Shown one piece after another: positions 61,694 through 64,000 of a stretch of DNA of 64,000 nucleotides. The notes under the pieces were generated by a model, which saw nothing but the letters and a program-made list of their open reading frames with translations, ran no database searches and was not told where the DNA came from. The position numbers and the translations under genes were made by a program. Numbering within the stretch: position 1 is the stretch's first letter; the number at the start of each line of letters is the position of its first letter. This stretch comes from Nostoc sp. FACHB-973 (GTDB lineage: Bacteria; Cyanobacteriota; Cyanobacteriia; Cyanobacteriales; Nostocaceae). Location of the stretch: the NCBI RefSeq assembly GCF_014698115.1, contig NZ_JACJSJ010000027.1, positions 24,305 through 88,304 of the forward strand, read 5' to 3'.

Positions 61694-63901
61694 GTGATTA
61701 ATGGACTTTTAGAAAAACTCCGTGTCCCGTTTGTTAAAGATCAGGATTCCCGTAAAACGTCCTTCAGCAATAATTGGCTGCAAATTATTTTGGTTAGCAG
61801 TGTGGGAGTCACCGCCTTGATTTGGGGGGTTCGTGAACTAAAATGGTTGCAGCCTTGGGAATTAAGAGTTTATGACCAAATGTTGCGATCGCGTCCTCCC
61901 CAACCAAGCGATCGCCGAATTTTGCTGGTAAAAATCACTGATGAGGATCTCCGACGAGAAAAATGGAATCTGTCAGATACTAAAATCAATCAACTTTTAC
62001 AAAAAATCGAATCTTATCAACCGCGTATCGTTGGTTTATATCTTTTTCGACCAGAAGATAAAAATTTAGCAGCAAACAAACAAAATCAAGACAATATTAT
62101 TAGTACTTGTTTATTTAGCAGCATTGGTAGATCGGAGATTCCACCACCGCCGAATTTTGACATAGATAATGTTGGATTTAGCGATGTAGTTGCTGATAAT
62201 GAAAACGACCAAATTCTTCGCCGCGGCTTGCTATTTGCTCATTCTACAGATGAAAAATGTACAACATCATTTGCCTTTGGGGCGTTAATTGCGATTAATT
62301 ATTTAGAAAAACAAGGCATTGAATACAAATTCACAAATAAAGGAGATTTCCAGTTAGGTAAAACCATCTTCTGGCGTCTCAAACCTAATTCGGGTAGTTA
62401 CCAACATTTGGATGCAAATGGCTATCAAATACTATTAAATTACCGTCACCCCAATTATCTCGCAGATCAGGTGACTCTGACAGAAGTTCTTAGCGATCGC
62501 GTTAATCCCAGTTTATTTAAAGACCGTCTGATAATTGTTGGCACTACGTCAGCTAGTTTAGCTCCAGGTAGCTTTTATACACCTTATAGCAGTTTACCAG
62601 ATCAACCAGCCAGAATGCCTGCTTTATTTATTCACGCACAGATAGCAAGCCAACTGATTGGTACAGTCTTGGATGGACGCCCTTTAATTTGGTATTGGCC
62701 TGACTGGGTAGAACTAATTTGGGTGTGGGGTTGGGCAGTTTTAGGTAGTACTTTAGCATGGTGGTGGCGAAATCCGTTGCTTTTGCTAATGATGGGAGGG
62801 GTAACCCTAGTTGTGTTGGTGGGAATCTGCGTGATTTTGTTTCTGCAAGCCGGATGGGTGCCGTTAATTCCCTCAGGGTTGGCTTTAATAATTAGTATTA
62901 TCAGCGTCATGGCTTATACTAATTACCAAAATCAGCGGCAGACTCAGGTGATTATTCTGCAAGTTGAAAAACAACAAGAAGCGATCGCTCAATTAAATAT
63001 ACTCTTAGAAGATAAAACAGCAATTCCAGATTCGCAGCTTGATTTTACTCCCACAATCGATTCATCACAAACAAAATCTGGTGATTTGCTTTTGGGTGGA
63101 CGTTATAGAATCTCCAAAGTTTTGGGTGCAGGTGGATTTGGCCGCACTTATTTAGCACAAGATACTCAACGTCCGGGGAATCCGACTTGTGTCGTGAAAC
63201 AATTAATGCCAGCCCGTCAAGATAGCAGATTTTTGCAAGTTGCTCGCAGATTATTTAACAGTGAAGCGGAAATTTTAGAAACTTTAGGTAAACATCATCA
63301 AATACCAGAACTACTTGCTTATTTTGAAGATAACCAAGAATTTTATTTAATTCAACAATATATAGAGGGACATACCCTGAGTGAAGAATTACCACCAATA
63401 CAGAACTTAAAAAGCGAGTCATTTGTGATTGGGATGTTCAAAGAAATTTTAGAAATTCTCGTATTTGTTCATCAACATCGAGTGATTCATCGTGATATCA
63501 AACCGACTAATATTATTCGACGCGCTGAAGATAATCAATTAGTATTGATTGACTTTGGGGCTGTAAAACTAATGCAACCGCCGAGTAGCGAACAAACAGA
63601 ATTAGCAACAGTGGCGATCGGAACGCGGGGCTATGCACCTCCAGAACAATTTGCCGGTCATCCCCGCTTGTGCAGTGATATTTATGCTTTAGGAATGATT
63701 GGTATTCAAGCCATAACTGGAATACCACCACAGGAACTTCATCCCAATCCAGAAACGGGTAATGTAATGTGGCGACAAACAGCACAAGTCAGCGAAGAAT
63801 TAGCGGTGATTTTAGATAAAATGGTTTGCTATCATTTTAGCGATCGCTATCAATCAGCCACCGCAGTTTTGCAAGATTTAAAACGTATTTCAATCAATTG
63901 A
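61694..63901 (+). CDS. CHASE2-domain serine/threonine protein kinase
   Basis: A 735-residue membrane kinase with GTG start. TM at about 28-46, an extracytoplasmic CHASE2 sensor (about 50-330), three TMs (about 338-410), a short coiled coil ('VEKQQEAIAQLNILLED'), and a protein kinase domain (about 472-735): 'LGAGGFGRTYLA' glycine loop, Lys in 'VVKQLMP', 'IHRDIKPTNII' catalytic loop, 'LIDFGAVKL' (DFG), 'GTRGYAPPEQF'. Senses an external signal and phosphorylates proteins. The sensed ligand is unknown. Not obviously linked to the sulfur genes. Confidence 0.9.
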   Translation: MINGLLEKLRVPFVKDQDSRKTSFSNNWLQIILVSSVGVTALIWGVRELKWLQPWELRVYDQMLRSRPPQPSDRRILLVKITDEDLRREKWNLSDTKINQLLQKIESYQPRIVGLYLFRPEDKNLAANKQNQDNIISTCLFSSIGRSEIPPPPNFDIDNVGFSDVVADNENDQILRRGLLFAHSTDEKCTTSFAFGALIAINYLEKQGIEYKFTNKGDFQLGKTIFWRLKPNSGSYQHLDANGYQILLNYRHPNYLADQVTLTEVLSDRVNPSLFKDRLIIVGTTSASLAPGSFYTPYSSLPDQPARMPALFIHAQIASQLIGTVLDGRPLIWYWPDWVELIWVWGWAVLGSTLAWWWRNPLLLLMMGGVTLVVLVGICVILFLQAGWVPLIPSGLALIISIISVMAYTNYQNQRQTQVIILQVEKQQEAIAQLNILLEDKTAIPDSQLDFTPTIDSSQTKSGDLLLGGRYRISKVLGAGGFGRTYLAQDTQRPGNPTCVVKQLMPARQDSRFLQVARRLFNSEAEILETLGKHHQIPELLAYFEDNQEFYLIQQYIEGHTLSEELPPIQNLKSESFVIGMFKEILEILVFVHQHRVIHRDIKPTNIIRRAEDNQLVLIDFGAVKLMQPPSSEQTELATVAIGTRGYAPPEQFAGHPRLCSDIYALGMIGIQAITGIPPQELHPNPETGNVMWRQTAQVSEELAVILDKMVCYHFSDRYQSATAVLQDLKRISIN

Positions 63902-64000
63902 AATGAGGTAGAGATAATCGTAGGGGCACAGCAATGCTCATTGGTGTCAACTTAACGTAAAACCCTTGTAAAGACGTGATATTCAGTTCTCTGACTTACC

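Noticed and set aside
1..64000. tRNA or rRNA genes, known riboswitches
   Set aside because: No cloverleaf-type sequence with a TTCRANNC loop, no rRNA-like segment and no riboswitch consensus was recognised on reading; a covariance-model search was not possible.

Overview
The window is about 64 kb of cyanobacterial chromosome or large plasmid, most likely from a filamentous Nostoc-type species. Evidence: many HIP1 octamers (GCGATCGC); intergenic regions full of heptamer-type short tandem repeats (CCCCAGT, CCCCACT, GGAGATGA, CCCATGC) and of 'aattacgaatt' and 'aaaatccaaaatct' repeats; an SLH-domain outer-membrane porin; a CHASE2 Ser/Thr kinase; and a giant multi-PAS/GAF hybrid kinase. No rRNA, tRNA or CRISPR array was seen.

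Almost everything between about 2 kb and 56 kb fits one theme: scavenging sulfur (and probably carbon) from organosulfur compounds such as sulfonates, sulfate esters and sulfones. Left arm (minus strand, 0-12 kb): housekeeping-like genes (NUDIX, histidine phosphatase, O-methyltransferase), an AtzH/HpxZ-like protein, a TauE/SafE exporter, MFS and EamA transporters, a GST, a DszA/NtaA-type flavin monooxygenase, a TauD dioxygenase, an SDR, a truncated pyrophosphatase-like protein and a quinone-oxidoreductase-like dehydrogenase. Next come an IS200/IS605 TnpB element, a Tat-exported vanadium haloperoxidase, a second MFS exporter, an exported acetolactate decarboxylase and two VOC proteins (12-20 kb).

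The core (20-56 kb) holds two SsuD-like monooxygenases, one ABC permease, one ABC ATPase, five lipoprotein substrate-binding proteins, a second TauD, two DszC/SfnB-like acyl-CoA-dehydrogenase-fold enzymes, two tandem 2-hydroxyacid dehydrogenases, two tandem ACMSD-type amidohydrolases, and two separate modules pairing an AprA/FrdA-like flavoprotein with an AprB-like 2[4Fe-4S] ferredoxin and a sulfonate-type binding protein. One module also carries a HEAT-repeat protein and an Mrp-type ATPase. The right end (56-64 kb) has the hybrid histidine kinase, a small membrane protein and a CHASE2 kinase.

Most notable result: a 34-bp dyad with fixed geometry (AAACTACG-N18-CGTAGTTT and near matches) occurs at four places, next to the dehydrogenase operon (12.17 kb), the acyl-CoA-dehydrogenase-like gene (29.81 kb), ssuD (38.23 kb) and the second flavoprotein/ferredoxin module (41.44 kb). 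It is a strong candidate operator tying these genes into one regulon. The repeats also reshape genes here: several C-termini and stop codons are supplied by repeat DNA, and repeats sit in frame inside a kinase ATPase domain and a dehydrogenase.
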